Counted from the stretch's first letter, positions 1 to 9,012 are shown. The stretch: 52,864 bases of DNA from Wolbachia endosymbiont of Litomosoides brasiliensis (GCF_013366805.1 NZ_WQMO01000007.1:1-52864); one strand, 5' to 3'. Notes: a model not told the origin generated them from the sequence alone. A program made the numbers and translations.

Positions 1-175
1 TTTACTTACTTCAGTCAGCATGGCTTCTTTTCTCCATTATTGCCTATCCGTTCCTTGTATAATGGAAATTGATGCTAGAACACAGGTTAAAGTAAAATTA
101 GTTGGTTTGCTTGAGAGTGCTTTGTGCAAATTTATTGCCTCTCTTTCTCACTCTACAATTAAACAACTCTGTATG
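1..175. mobile_element. Rearranged scrap of an IS630-type insertion sequence
   Basis: Positions 1-75 are the left (transposase start side) end of the repeat family, read in reverse: they carry the shared stretch with TATCCGTTCCTTGTA. From about 75 onward the forward strand reads the transposase C-terminal part (TQVKVKL joined to LLESALCKFI and SHSTIKQLC). The two ends of one element therefore sit in opposite orientation with the middle gone. The same segments recur at about ten other places in this window. From 176 to 285 I see nothing recognisable. Confidence 0.7.
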
Positions 176-285
176 GAAACAAGAGGAGCTAACCCTTTTT
201 ACAATCTCCTGTCTATCGCCTTTCACCACTTAGCTGAGCGGGTATGATATTGTACCTTGAGGTTAATTTGACATCCTGAACTATT

Positions 286-1443
286 TTACATAAACCCCAT
301 AGCATGTCGGATGAAGCGTTTTTTAAGGAAATTTGAATTTTCAACTGCCATTAAGCCAAAACTTCTTAGTGCTTTAGCACAGAGTATTTTGTTGGAAAAT
401 ATTCTATTTAATCCATCGGTTGCAAGCGCCATTGTAAAATTATCAAAGCATCTATCACGTAAAATTTTCTTTAACAAGTAACTACTGCCAACATCAACAC
501 CAGATACTTTTGCAGCAACTATCTGCCTTATAACACTCTCTACGTTTCTAATCCCAAGATTAAGTCCTTGACCTGCAACTGGGTGGATTGAGTGTGCTGC
601 ATCGCCAATAAGCAAAACTCTGCTTTTATACAGCTTTTTTGCAAAAGCAAAACTCAGGGGATAAGATTTTCTTTCACCATCTAGCTTAATCTCTCCTAAA
701 CAGGAACCGAACCTTTTCTTAAGTTCTATGATAAATTCTTCCTTAGGCAGATCCATTAGCATTTTCGAAATTTCAGATTTTTCTGTCCAAACTATTGAAG
801 AAGCATAGCCACTTTTCATCGGCAGAATTGCAAATGGACCGCCAGGAAAAAACCTCTCCACAGCTAAGTTCCGGTGGTGCAATTTGTGCTTTACATTAAA
901 TACTATGCTACTTTGTTTATAATCAAATTTTATTATCGGTATAGAAAATAACACTGGTAGTTTCGAGTTTTTCCCTTCAGCACAAATAAGTAGTGATGAT
1001 ATTAATTTCTGGTTATTATCAAGGATAACTTCCACGCATCCTGCATCGCAAGTAATTGTTTTATAAGAGTGCGGGGAATATACATTTAGCTTATTCAAAA
1101 AATTGTTATTGATCGCTTTCCATATAACAGTGTTGTTGATAACGTAACCCATCGGTTCTTTGCCAACCATCTTATGATCATAATGCACAGTGATTGGGCT
1201 ATTTTCATCTGATATACATATATCAAGTATTGGCTCAGCCTCGCTTTCTATGAATTGCCAAATCCCTAACTTCTCCAGTATTTTTCTTGAGCCTTGGGAA
1301 ATAGCAAATGCTCTATTGTCGTCAGTTACGCGCGGCAAACTGTTTTTTTCAATCACGGCTATGGATACAGAGTTGTTACCTAGGCCAATAGCAGTAATAA
1401 GGCCAAGTAATCCACCACCTGAAATGATTACATCGTAATTCAT
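286..1443 (-). CDS. ubiH: UbiH/UbiF-type FAD-dependent ubiquinone hydroxylase
   Basis: This is a flavoprotein monooxygenase of the UbiH/VisC/COQ6 family, which hydroxylates the aromatic ring of ubiquinone precursors for the respiratory chain. The N-terminus has the Rossmann dinucleotide motif (VIISGGGLLGL), and about two thirds along is the family FAD-binding motif GDAAHSIHPVAGQGLNLG. The length, 385 residues, is normal for the family. I chose the ATG at 1443; an in-frame GTG three codons upstream (1452) is the alternative, and neither has a strong ribosome binding site. Which ring position it modifies (UbiH, UbiF or UbiI role) cannot be decided from sequence alone, and in reduced alphaproteobacteria one enzyme may do several steps. 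It lies 48 bases downstream of mrp on the same strand. Confidence 0.85.
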   Translation of the reverse strand: MNYDVIISGGGLLGLITAIGLGNNSVSIAVIEKNSLPRVTDDNRAFAISQGSRKILEKLGIWQFIESEAEPILDICISDENSPITVHYDHKMVGKEPMGYVINNTVIWKAINNNFLNKLNVYSPHSYKTITCDAGCVEVILDNNQKLISSLLICAEGKNSKLPVLFSIPIIKFDYKQSSIVFNVKHKLHHRNLAVERFFPGGPFAILPMKSGYASSIVWTEKSEISKMLMDLPKEEFIIELKKRFGSCLGEIKLDGERKSYPLSFAFAKKLYKSRVLLIGDAAHSIHPVAGQGLNLGIRNVESVIRQIVAAKVSGVDVGSSYLLKKILRDRCFDNFTMALATDGLNRIFSNKILCAKALRSFGLMAVENSNFLKKRFIRHAMGFM

Positions 1444-1491
1444 TTTATTCACGCAATCTTAAAATTATATTTTATCTATTTTGGAAATAGT

Positions 1492-2520
1492 TTAAACAAA
1501 CTTTATAGAACTCTGTATTAAAGATCTAACATCTTTAGCAAAGTCTTCGTAAATTTCTGCTAAGTCTTTACTTAGCATTAAAGGATTCCCACAATCTGAA
1601 GCGTAACATATCTGTGGGTCTAGAGGGATTCTTCCTAAGAGTTTGATTCCCAGTTCCTCGGACATTGCTTTTGTGCCACCTTTCCCAAATATATATATTT
1701 TTGAATTATCTTGAATAAAATAGCTCATGTTTTCCACAATGCCTATAATCGGTACACTGAGTTTTATAAACATATTATGAATTTTGCGTGCATCAACCAA
1801 GGCAAGCTCCTGTGGAGTTGAGACTATTATTGCTCCAGTTAAATTAAAATTTTCCATCAAACTTAGGTGTACATCGCCAGTTCCAGGTGGTGTATCAATT
1901 ATCAAATATTCTATATCCAACCATCTCGTTCCCATTAGCAAACTATAAAACGCTTTCGTGATCATAGGCCCACGCCATATTGCTGCACGATCCTTATCGA
2001 TAAAATAGCCAATTGAAATGGTATGCATTCCATACTTCTCTATGGGCATTACCTTGCCATCCTGTACCTTTAGCTTTAATTTTTCAGTGTCAAGCATCTT
2101 GGGAATTGAAGGACCATATATATCTGCATCAACTAGTGCAACCTTATGTTTTAATTTTGCCAACGAGAAAGCAAGATTTAGTGCAACCGTAGACTTGCCA
2201 ACACCTCCTTTACCGGAGGCAACGACAATTATATTTTTCACTCCCTCGATATGCAGTTTAGTTCTTTGTTGTCCAGCTTGTTTTCTTCCAGTAGCAACCA
2301 CAGTTACTTTCCCCACTCCTGGTATAGCTTTAACAACTTTCTCACAATTTTTTCTTAATTCCTCGTTTGCTTGTGTGTCACCAGAAACCTTAAGCACAAA
2401 GCCAACATCTTTACCTTTTATAACGATTGAGGATATTATGCCAAGAGCAATCACATCTTTACCACTTTTTTGCTCTGTGACTTTTTTCAAGTTCTCTTTT
2501 ACGACTTCTTCATTGACCAT
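1492..2520 (-). CDS. mrp: Mrp/ApbC family Fe-S cluster carrier ATPase
   Basis: This is a cytoplasmic P-loop ATPase of the Mrp/NBP35 family, which binds and delivers iron-sulfur clusters to apoproteins. The first ~90 residues form a MIP18/DUF59-type domain. The deviant Walker A motif GKGGVGKST follows at about residue 104, then DADIYGPS and the hydrophobic switch region IDTPPGTGD. The length, 342 residues, is typical for the fused form. The start ATG at 2520 overlaps the end of the upstream truncated ORF by 11 bases, so translation may be coupled to it. The context with iscX elsewhere in the window fits a retained ISC-type Fe-S pathway. Confidence 0.92.
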   Translation of the reverse strand: MVNEEVVKENLKKVTEQKSGKDVIALGIISSIVIKGKDVGFVLKVSGDTQANEELRKNCEKVVKAIPGVGKVTVVATGRKQAGQQRTKLHIEGVKNIIVVASGKGGVGKSTVALNLAFSLAKLKHKVALVDADIYGPSIPKMLDTEKLKLKVQDGKVMPIEKYGMHTISIGYFIDKDRAAIWRGPMITKAFYSLLMGTRWLDIEYLIIDTPPGTGDVHLSLMENFNLTGAIIVSTPQELALVDARKIHNMFIKLSVPIIGIVENMSYFIQDNSKIYIFGKGGTKAMSEELGIKLLGRIPLDPQICYASDCGNPLMLSKDLAEIYEDFAKDVRSLIQSSIKFV

Positions 2521-2806
2521 ATAAAGCTTCTAGGAGATTTCTTCTTTCATTACCAATTTTGATACCTTCCTCTTTAGCAAGACCAAGTTTGTATTCAAGA
2601 ATGACTGCCCCTTTCTGCAAGTCTATTATTCTTCCTTTATAGGCTACTAGATCTTCTTCATTCCAGCGAAACTTATTCAGTTCGTCATACGCTATCTTTA
2701 TTATCAGAGATTTTTCTGCTATATTTTTTTCGGCACCAAAGATACGGAGAAAGGCTACATCATTTTTTGGACCTAGAAATTTAGCAAAAGCCACAATTAA
2801 GTACAA
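2510..2806 (-). pseudogene. Truncated Rpn-type PD-(D/E)XK nuclease/transposase remnant
   Basis: The 98-residue ORF begins with FLGPKNDVAFLRIFG, close to the FLDPKNDVAFKRIFG start of the Rpn recombination-promoting nuclease / putative transposase family. It then jumps to a segment (AYDELNKFRWNEEDL) that belongs near the C-terminus of that family. Full-length members are about 300 residues, so roughly 200 residues including the nuclease core are missing by an in-frame internal deletion. It still reads open and ends inside mrp (11-base overlap), which may explain why the frame was kept. A short functional product is not excluded, but I see no catalytic residues. Confidence 0.7.
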
Positions 2807-2857
2807 TTAGGGAATATTAATAATTATAACTACTATTAGCAATTTCTCAACCTCTAT

Positions 2858-4687
2858 TTACTCTTTGTTCTTTGCCCTTTCTGCACGTTTACGTTCATTT
2901 GGATTGAGAAACTTCTTGCGTAGGCGTATAGACTTCGGAGTGACTTCCACCAACTCGTCATCATCTATATACGCTATCATATCTTCTAGAGTCATTGTTT
3001 TTGGTGGAGTAAGTTTTATAGCTTCATCACTACCTGCAGCTCTCACATTTGTTAATTGCTTGCCTTTTAGTACATTTATCTCTAAATCATTGTCACGACT
3101 ATGCTGGCCAACAACCATGCCACAATATACCTTGTCTTGTGGTTTAATAAACATGATTCCTCTGTCTTGCAAGTTAAAAATTGCATACGCCACAGCCTCA
3201 CCTTTATCCGTAGAAATTAAAACCCCATTGCGCCTTCCAGAAATTGGACCCTTATGTGGAGCATAACTATGAAACAGACGGTTGATTATACCAGTACCGT
3301 GAGAATCAGTTAAAAACTCTCCTTGATAACCAATCAGTCCCCTTGACGGTACTAAGAATGTTAACCTTGTTCTACCACTACCAGAAGGCCTCATATCGGT
3401 TACTTTACCTTTTCGGAAACTAAGTTTCTCCATGATGATTCCACCATATTCATCATCTACGTCAATTACTACTTCCTCTATAGGTTCAAGCTTCCTACCG
3501 CCTTCTTCTTTAAACAACACTCGGGGACGCGAAACTGAAAGTTCGAAACCTTCTCTTCTCATATTTTCAATCAACACTCCAAGCTGCAGCTCACCACGTC
3601 CACCTACTTCAAATGCTTCACCATTTGACGTTGGAGTTACGGTAATTGCAACGTTTGTTTCCGCTTCCGCGTATAAACGATCCTTTATAACAGTGGAAGT
3701 AAGTTTTGTTCCTTCTTGTCCAGCAAAAGGTGAATCATTAACGCTAAGAGTAATTGCCATCGTCGGCGGATCAACCGGAGTTGAGCTTATTGCAGTTGTA
3801 ACTTCTGATCCCGCTATAGTGTCTGAAACTGAAGCTTTTGCAAGTCCTGCAATTGCAATTATATCACCTGCTACAGCCTGCTCTACTGGAATGCGTTTTA
3901 AGCCAGAAAATGAAAGTAACTTAGTTAATCTCCCTCGTTCGATTACCCTATTATTAAGATCAAGTACCTTAAGATCTGAATTAACTTTTACAATTCCTTG
4001 ATAAATTTTTCCTGTCAATATTCTGCCAAGAAATTTATCAGATTCAAGTAGAGTGACTAGCATAGCAAAAGACGCATTTTGATCATAATTAGCAGGTTTT
4101 ATGTAATCTATGACCGTTGAAAACAATGGACTTAAATCTTTTCTTTCATCAGAGAGTTTTTTAACACACCAGCCGTTTCTACCAGAGGCGTACAATACTG
4201 GAAAATCTAGCTGCTCGTTAGTTGCATCAAGATTAAAAAACAGTTCATATATTTCGTTTAGTACTTCGTCAATTCTGCTATCTGGTCGGTCAATCTTATT
4301 GATTATTACAATTGGCTTCAAATCTGCTTTTAGTGCTTTTGACAACACAAATTTAGTTTGTGGCATAGGACCTTCTGCAGCGTCAACCAGTAGCAGCACG
4401 CCATCTGCCATGCATAATACCCTTTCTACTTCTCCACCAAAATCTGCATGCCCTGGTGTATCAATAATGTTAATCTTTTCGTCACCCCACATTATCGATG
4501 TGCATTTTGCAAGTATTGTAATTCCACGTTCGCGCTCTTGATCACCACTATCCATCACTCGCTCTTGAACTTCTTGATTCTCACGAAGCATGCCACTTTG
4601 TTTTAACATGTTATCAAGTAAAGTAGTTTTCCCGTGGTCAACGTGTGCGATTATTGCAATATTACGGATCGATTTAGATTCATTCAT
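2858..4687 (-). CDS. typA: TypA/BipA translational GTPase
   Basis: This is a ribosome-associated GTPase related to EF-G and LepA, involved in ribosome assembly and stress adaptation. The 609 residues match the family length. The GTPase motifs are visible in order: AHVDHGKTT near residue 14, DTPGHADFGGEVER near 75, and NKIDRPD near 130. EF-Tu-like domain II and the EF-G III/V-like domains follow, and the C-terminal part contains the conserved VPSRGLIGYQGEF segment. The start at 4687 puts the G1 motif at the usual distance from the N-terminus. It is read alone or with the genes to its left. A candidate promoter lies about 30 bases upstream. Confidence 0.95.
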   Translation of the reverse strand: MNESKSIRNIAIIAHVDHGKTTLLDNMLKQSGMLRENQEVQERVMDSGDQERERGITILAKCTSIMWGDEKINIIDTPGHADFGGEVERVLCMADGVLLLVDAAEGPMPQTKFVLSKALKADLKPIVIINKIDRPDSRIDEVLNEIYELFFNLDATNEQLDFPVLYASGRNGWCVKKLSDERKDLSPLFSTVIDYIKPANYDQNASFAMLVTLLESDKFLGRILTGKIYQGIVKVNSDLKVLDLNNRVIERGRLTKLLSFSGLKRIPVEQAVAGDIIAIAGLAKASVSDTIAGSEVTTAISSTPVDPPTMAITLSVNDSPFAGQEGTKLTSTVIKDRLYAEAETNVAITVTPTSNGEAFEVGGRGELQLGVLIENMRREGFELSVSRPRVLFKEEGGRKLEPIEEVVIDVDDEYGGIIMEKLSFRKGKVTDMRPSGSGRTRLTFLVPSRGLIGYQGEFLTDSHGTGIINRLFHSYAPHKGPISGRRNGVLISTDKGEAVAYAIFNLQDRGIMFIKPQDKVYCGMVVGQHSRDNDLEINVLKGKQLTNVRAAGSDEAIKLTPPKTMTLEDMIAYIDDDELVEVTPKSIRLRKKFLNPNERKRAERAKNKE

Positions 4688-4718
4688 TTTCTGTCATTTT
4701 AAAATTAATTTAGTAATA

Positions 4719-4746
4719 AGTATACATGTAATACGCTTGGAGTAAA
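4719..4746 (-). promoter_or_regulatory. Candidate sigma70 promoter of typA
   Basis: On the minus strand, TTTACT (4741-4746) and TATACT (4719-4724) are separated by 16 bases, about 30 bases upstream of the typA start. This was found by eye only. The -35 box is a partial match. Confidence 0.35.
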
Positions 4747-4800
4747 TAGAACTCTGCATTTGGCAGCGCATTGAAAAAACTACTTGATAAACCTTGCTAG

Positions 4801-5454
4801 TACTAACTTCCACTGTACAAGGAACGGATAGACAATAATAGAAAAGAAGCCTTGCTGAAGTAAGTAAAATAGCAAAATTTAAATAGCATCGAAAAAGCAC
4901 CTAAAATTTGGAAGAGGAGAAAAATTGTTTATTCCCTCAACGTTTTAGAAAAACTGGATTGAGTTAGAATAAATTTGAACAAGCTGAAGTGTGGATACAA
5001 GAAGACCATAATATTATTACCATTGAAGAAATGAGAATAAGAATCCGAGAAAAATTTGGCTTGAATGTTAGCAAGTCTATAGCACACGTAACAGCGAGAG
5101 TTAAGAAAAACTTAGTGAGAGTATTGGTAAGTATCATGGACAAGAGTTATTTTTCTTTGATGAATTGTGGTTTGGCACACATTTAAAAGTTGGATATGGG
5201 TAGTTTAAACAGGACGTTAAGACATAGGTTAAAGTAAAATTAGGTGGACAAGGTTTTGTCTCTTTGATAAGTCAAAAAATTTAAAGGTACCTAAAGATAT
5301 CTAGATTATATATCTACCACTATGCTTACCTGAGCTCGCAGTTCTATTAAAAGATTTTGGTTGTATATAAAACAGAACATTTCTTTCCTACTCTACATAA
5401 ACAACTCTGCAATTTCACTTTCATTTGACGCGCCAGCAATGAGAATTGGTATTA
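4801..5454 (+). mobile_element. Internally deleted IS630-type element with both ends
   Basis: The left end begins TACTAACTTCCACTGTACAAG and the right end is TGAGAATTGGTA (5441-5452), the imperfect inverted repeat seen in other copies, next to TA. The body keeps transposase pieces on the plus strand: the N-terminal helix-turn-helix region around 4890-5000, EEMRIRIREKFGLN around 5025, DKSYFSLMNCG (the decayed form of the DES/DE catalytic block) around 5140, and a scrap of the C-terminal part. At about 650 bases it is far shorter than the ~1 kb copies and has frameshifts, so it is dead. It fills the gene-free stretch between typA and the amidotransferase-like gene. Confidence 0.75.
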
Positions 5455-5505
5455 TACGCTTTTATTGGTCATTAAAGCTTCAATCAAAGTGTTCATAATG
5501 CCCCA

Positions 5506-6480
5506 TTAAGCACGATAGAGAAAATCATTTATAATTGCTATAGCAACCAGTATTGAAACCTGACGTGCCTTATAGTTGGATAAGTGGAGGATTTTATCTG
5601 ACTTTACAATAAGGGCTTCTGGATGACTTTGAAAGTAAATGTTACCGTACTTATCTTCGATAGCCTCTATTATCCCATCATTGGAAAACGCTGCAATTTT
5701 ATATCCAAGCAACCCCAATTTCCTTCTGTTTTCTGGCGTATTGCTCACCACCGCTGAATGAGCATCTGGAAAATATGCTGAAAACCAGCCATTTTCGTCG
5801 GGTAATAAAAATTTTGCTACCACCTCTGCTAAACGACTATTTGGGACAATCTTTATCTGTTGGAGAGGCACACCTTCTTGCTGTGGATTAGGTATAGGTT
5901 TCAAATAAGATCTTTTCTGTTCTTCATTGCTCACAAGGTTTTCCACATGCACTACTTCAATTCCTTTTGCACTCATGATTCCTTGTAAACCACCACATAC
6001 GCCAAGTAAATGAATTGTAGGATTATCGTCAACTATTTTCATAATTGCTTCAATAGCAAGCTGGCGATAAGGAGTAGGTGGAAAAGGTTCTGAATGTAAA
6101 TTGTAGTAATTCCCCAGAATAAGTATTCTGTTTATTTTGTACTCCTTAATGAATTGCCCGACTTCAATTTTTATTTGGTCTAACATCAGCTTTTTTGCTA
6201 CCATATCTTCTTGTTTTGTGAGGCTGAGGAGTAACTCTTCTTGATTTTTTTCAAGGTTAATTATTTTATTATAGTCGATTAACACAGTTTTAGCTCCAAA
6301 ATTGTTGAACATCTTGTAGAGACTTTGAAACAAGCCAAGTTCATGTTGGTATGTTTCTTTTTCTATTTTCAACAAGCCAACTACTATATCGCTGTCTGCT
6401 TGATACGCACTTTCACTAGCGTTAGCGTAAATGATATTACTTAATAATAGAACTATAGTTAATAGGATGTTAAATATCAT
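5506..6480 (-). CDS. Exported class I glutamine amidotransferase-like hydrolase (peptidase C26 type)
   Basis: The protein has a hydrophobic signal peptide (about residues 1-22, ending near IYANASES) followed by a class I glutamine amidotransferase / gamma-glutamyl hydrolase fold. The nucleophile elbow is LLGVCGGLQGI, with Cys as the expected nucleophile, and the His-Glu pair is in FQSHPEA near the C-terminus. The segment PPTPYRQLAIEAI resembles the substrate-side loop of gamma-glutamyl-GABA hydrolases. I chose the ATG at 6480 because the hydrophobic stretch starts directly after it; the ATG at 6498 adds six residues. Export predicts action in the periplasm, unusual for this fold, so substrates could be gamma-glutamyl peptides or peptidoglycan fragments. 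That is inference. There is no obvious operon partner. Confidence 0.7.
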   Translation of the reverse strand: MIFNILLTIVLLLSNIIYANASESAYQADSDIVVGLLKIEKETYQHELGLFQSLYKMFNNFGAKTVLIDYNKIINLEKNQEELLLSLTKQEDMVAKKLMLDQIKIEVGQFIKEYKINRILILGNYYNLHSEPFPPTPYRQLAIEAIMKIVDDNPTIHLLGVCGGLQGIMSAKGIEVVHVENLVSNEEQKRSYLKPIPNPQQEGVPLQQIKIVPNSRLAEVVAKFLLPDENGWFSAYFPDAHSAVVSNTPENRRKLGLLGYKIAAFSNDGIIEAIEDKYGNIYFQSHPEALIVKSDKILHLSNYKARQVSILVAIAIINDFLYRA

Positions 6481-6589
6481 ATTATAATATTGACACATTA
6501 TGATTTATTTTCTTAAAATCTATACTAATATTATAATATACTGCAGAACATTTTACAATAAAATATTAGTTTTGACAAGAAAGGGGAAG

Positions 6590-6662
6590 TGGCCTGAGCA
6601 GGAATCGAACCAGCGACACAAGGATTTTCAGTCCTTTGCTCTACCAACTGAGCTATCAGGCC
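6590..6662 (-). tRNA. tRNA-Phe (GAA)
   Basis: The minus strand folds as a standard 73-base tRNA: acceptor GGCCTGA pairs with TCAGGCC, the D-loop contains AGCTCAGTTGGTAGAGC, and the anticodon loop CTGAAAA gives GAA. The T-arm contains GGTTCGATTCC. The 3' CCA is not encoded (discriminator A is followed by CTT), so the CCA-adding enzyme is needed. Confidence 0.97.
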
Positions 6663-6743
6663 AACTGTCTGCTTTCATTTTTAGGTAAAAAATGTTATTA
6701 TGTCTATCGAAAGTTTTTAAAGTAATTTATATAAAAATAAAGG

Positions 6744-7250
6744 ATGAACATTAATAATAGAATAGGTATTTACCCAGGCACATTTGACCCTATCACCTTT
6801 GGACATATTGATATAATAAAAAGAGCATGCAAGCTAGTAGATAGACTAATCATTGGCGTTGCAGAAAATATTGATAAGCACACTACTTTCAATGTAAAGC
6901 TACGTACAGGTATGGCTAAAAACGAAATTAAAAGATTAGGAATTGATGTAGATGTTGTATCTTTTAATGGGTTGTTAGTAAAATTTGCTAAAGAACAGAA
7001 CGCTTCTGTTATTATTAGAGGATTAAGAGCAGTGTCAGATTTTGATTATGAGTTTCAAATGAGTTGGGTGAATTACAAACTTCTTCCTGAAATCGAAACC
7101 ATCTTTCTTCCTGCTTCTGAGGATGCTCAGTTTATCTCATCAAGTTTTGTAAAAGAAATAGCGAGATTAGGAGAAAGTGTTAGCAAATTTGTGCCAGTGG
7201 GCGTTCAGAAAGAGTTGATTAATTTGAATAGGATAAGAAGTGAAGAATAG
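6744..7250 (+). CDS. coaD: Pantetheine-phosphate adenylyltransferase
   Basis: This enzyme makes dephospho-CoA from 4'-phosphopantetheine and ATP, the fourth step of coenzyme A synthesis, in the cytoplasm. The N-terminus IGIYPGTFDPITFGHIDII carries the nucleotidyltransferase (T/H)xGH motif. RGLRAVSDFDYEFQM and the end segment FISSSFVKEIARLG are characteristic of CoaD. The length of 168 residues is normal. The start at 6744 follows directly on AAAGG with little spacing, but the N-terminal motif fixes the frame. It is divergent from tRNA-Phe and followed by a small zinc-finger gene. Confidence 0.95.
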   Translation: MNINNRIGIYPGTFDPITFGHIDIIKRACKLVDRLIIGVAENIDKHTTFNVKLRTGMAKNEIKRLGIDVDVVSFNGLLVKFAKEQNASVIIRGLRAVSDFDYEFQMSWVNYKLLPEIETIFLPASEDAQFISSSFVKEIARLGESVSKFVPVGVQKELINLNRIRSEE

Positions 7251-7312
7251 TGTTTGTTTTCTATTCCTAAACGTATATATTACATAAAATATTATAAACT
7301 ACAAGGAGCAAC

Positions 7313-7510
7313 ATGGCAGAAGTGAGGGTTAACAGAAGAAAAGTTTGTTGTCATGGTGATGGAAACAATGAGGGTTCTGGTCACCCATTAATATACTTAG
7401 ATATGGGAGAGGAGGAGAAAATAGCCTGTCCTTACTGTGAAAAGACATTTATCCATGACTGTACTGTAGAAGCAGTCAAGGAGGAAGTAATTGCTAAGGA
7501 TGAGCTTTGA
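7313..7510 (+). CDS. Small zf-CHCC zinc-finger protein (NDUFS6-like)
   Basis: This is a 65-residue protein with the zf-CHCC pattern: CCHGDG, then GHPLIYLDM, then CPYCEKTF. These Cys and His residues would bind one zinc ion. The domain is shared with mitochondrial complex I subunit NDUFS6 and with small alphaproteobacterial proteins of the same size, so a role linked to NADH dehydrogenase is plausible but not shown. The start is supported by AAGGAGC about 7 bases upstream. It follows coaD by about 60 bases on the same strand. Confidence 0.8.
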   Translation: MAEVRVNRRKVCCHGDGNNEGSGHPLIYLDMGEEEKIACPYCEKTFIHDCTVEAVKEEVIAKDEL

Positions 7511-7533
7511 TGGTACTTCATTTTTTAAGTTAA

Positions 7534-8160
7534 TTAACTTATATAGATAGCAATAAGGGGAGTAGTGAAAATGAAACTGTCCATACGGTCAAGTATTCCT
7601 CCATGGCCAGGTATTACACTTCCACTATCTTTAACATTGTAGATTCTTTTGACGAGTGATTCAGTAAAATCTCCAAGTTGTGCTAGAAGAGCAACTGCAA
7701 ATCCAATGAGTGGGGAATACAGAATTGGAAATAGGCTAAAAAGTATTGATCCAAAAATTGTGCACACTATTCCGGCCAAGATCGCACCAAAAAGTCCTGA
7801 CCAAGTCTTGCCATGGCTAATAATTGGGCAAATTTTAGTCCCACCAAAATTTTTGCCAAACAGATAGGCAGTGATATCGATGCTCCAAATGGTTAAGATG
7901 AGCCATACTAACGCGTACTTTCCTTGTGGTAGATTGTATAAATATATTAATGAGGCATTTGGTAGTGCAATCAATAATAATGCGAAAACATACAAGATTT
8001 TGTTTCCTTGAGTTAGGTTGTACCATTCAAAGGAAGATAAGACCGCTGTTGAGAAAATTAATAAGTAAAACGATAAATCACTGAAATATGTTGCAAAAGA
8101 AAATATGAACAATATTACGATTGAGGATAGTGTTCTAATTATAAAATTGTTATCTACCAT
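7534..8160 (-). CDS. cdsA: Phosphatidate cytidylyltransferase
   Basis: This integral membrane enzyme makes CDP-diacylglycerol from phosphatidate and CTP for phospholipid synthesis. Several hydrophobic segments span the protein, and the family signature is at the C-terminus (SLVKRIYNVKDSG, then PGHGGILDRMDSF). At 208 residues it is shorter than the E. coli enzyme (about 285) but close to the short rickettsial forms. Its start overlaps the end of uppS by 11 bases, implying translational coupling. It is the last gene of the rpsB-to-cdsA cluster. Confidence 0.93.
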   Translation of the reverse strand: MVDNNFIIRTLSSIVILFIFSFATYFSDLSFYLLIFSTAVLSSFEWYNLTQGNKILYVFALLLIALPNASLIYLYNLPQGKYALVWLILTIWSIDITAYLFGKNFGGTKICPIISHGKTWSGLFGAILAGIVCTIFGSILFSLFPILYSPLIGFAVALLAQLGDFTESLVKRIYNVKDSGSVIPGHGGILDRMDSFIFTTPLIAIYIS

Positions 8161-8845
8161 ATCTTTTCTCTCTTTTTGTATAATCTTCTAATGCTTTGCT
8201 CAAATCTTGACAAGAAAAATCAGGCCACAAGGTATCACAAAAATACAGTTCGGCGTAAGCTGCTTGCCACAACAAAAAGTTACTTAACCTTTTTTCACCA
8301 CCAGTGCGAATTAATAAATCCAGCTTTGGCAGATTTCTAGTATATAGAAATTTCTCAAACTCGCCTTCTGATACACAATCAATATTTTCTCTTGTGATAT
8401 TTCTTACAGCGTGTATAATTTCTTGTTTTGCTCCATAGCTGACTGCTACAGTAAGCAATAGACCATTGTTCTTATGTGTCATTTCTTCTACTTTTTTAAG
8501 CTGGTTAAGTATTTTTTTGGGTAATAAACTTAAATTACCAATAAAATTCAGTTTAATGTTATAGTTGTGGAAGAAATTAACTTTATCTCTATCAGTTAGA
8601 ATAGAGTAAAATAGGTCAAATAGGCAGTCAGTTTCCTCTTTAGGTCTAAACCAATTCTCCATGGAGAACGCGTATAAAGTTAAATAGGGTATAGTTAGAG
8701 CTGTACAGTGCTTAGCAATATCACATGCAGCTTCACTACCCTTTCTATAACCATCAATTTTTACCCTTCCTCTACTGTTTGCCCATCTGCCGTTGCCATC
8801 CATAATGATTGCTAAATGTTTTGGTAGAGACTTGAGATTCAACAT
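8150..8845 (-). CDS. uppS: Undecaprenyl diphosphate synthase (cis-prenyltransferase)
   Basis: This enzyme condenses isopentenyl diphosphate units in cis onto farnesyl diphosphate to make the C55 lipid carrier for cell envelope glycans. The N-terminus has HLAIIMDGNGRWA with the catalytic Asp and the diphosphate-binding Arg. The middle has YAFSMENWFRP, and near the end is the RTGGEKRLSNFLLWQ block. Length is 231 residues. It overlaps cdsA by 11 bases. With ispE in this window it supports a retained isoprenoid-to-lipid-II route. Confidence 0.95.
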   Translation of the reverse strand: MLNLKSLPKHLAIIMDGNGRWANSRGRVKIDGYRKGSEAACDIAKHCTALTIPYLTLYAFSMENWFRPKEETDCLFDLFYSILTDRDKVNFFHNYNIKLNFIGNLSLLPKKILNQLKKVEEMTHKNNGLLLTVAVSYGAKQEIIHAVRNITRENIDCVSEGEFEKFLYTRNLPKLDLLIRTGGEKRLSNFLLWQAAYAELYFCDTLWPDFSCQDLSKALEDYTKREKRYGR

Positions 8846-8869
8846 TTAGAGTTTACCTAGTTCTGACTT

Positions 8870-8951
8870 AAATGAAATTTTCTAGATCCTAGTGCTTGGA
8901 CGCTGGAATGATATCTTTCAGGTGCACACTGGGATCTAGAAAATTTCATTT
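8870..8951. repeat. Long hairpin repeat between frr and uppS
   Basis: The two 25-base arms at 8870-8894 and 8927-8951 are reverse complements except for one position that can pair as G-U. The loop is 32 bases. The arm contains TTTTCTAGATCC, a sequence typical of dispersed palindromic elements in this genome. It splits the otherwise conserved frr-uppS spacing and could act as an RNA hairpin in the operon transcript. Confidence 0.8.
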
Positions 8952-8989
8952 CAAACAAGTGCATCAGGTGGTTGTGTGGTAAAGACTGG

Positions 8990-9012
8990 ATTCCAGTATC
9001 AAGCGCTGGAAT
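8990..9012. repeat. Short palindromic repeat (ATTCCAG...CTGGAAT)
   Basis: Perfect 7-base arms ATTCCAG (8990-8996) and CTGGAAT (9006-9012) flank a 9-base loop. The same core recurs at 39115-39135 inside the helicase gene and in decayed form near 43670 and 49915, so it is a dispersed family and not a gene-specific signal. Confidence 0.7.

Noticed and set aside
3432-4541. Long plus-strand frames opposite typA (189 and 143 codons)
   Set aside because: They are shadows of the strongly conserved typA gene, without start signals or recognisable domains.
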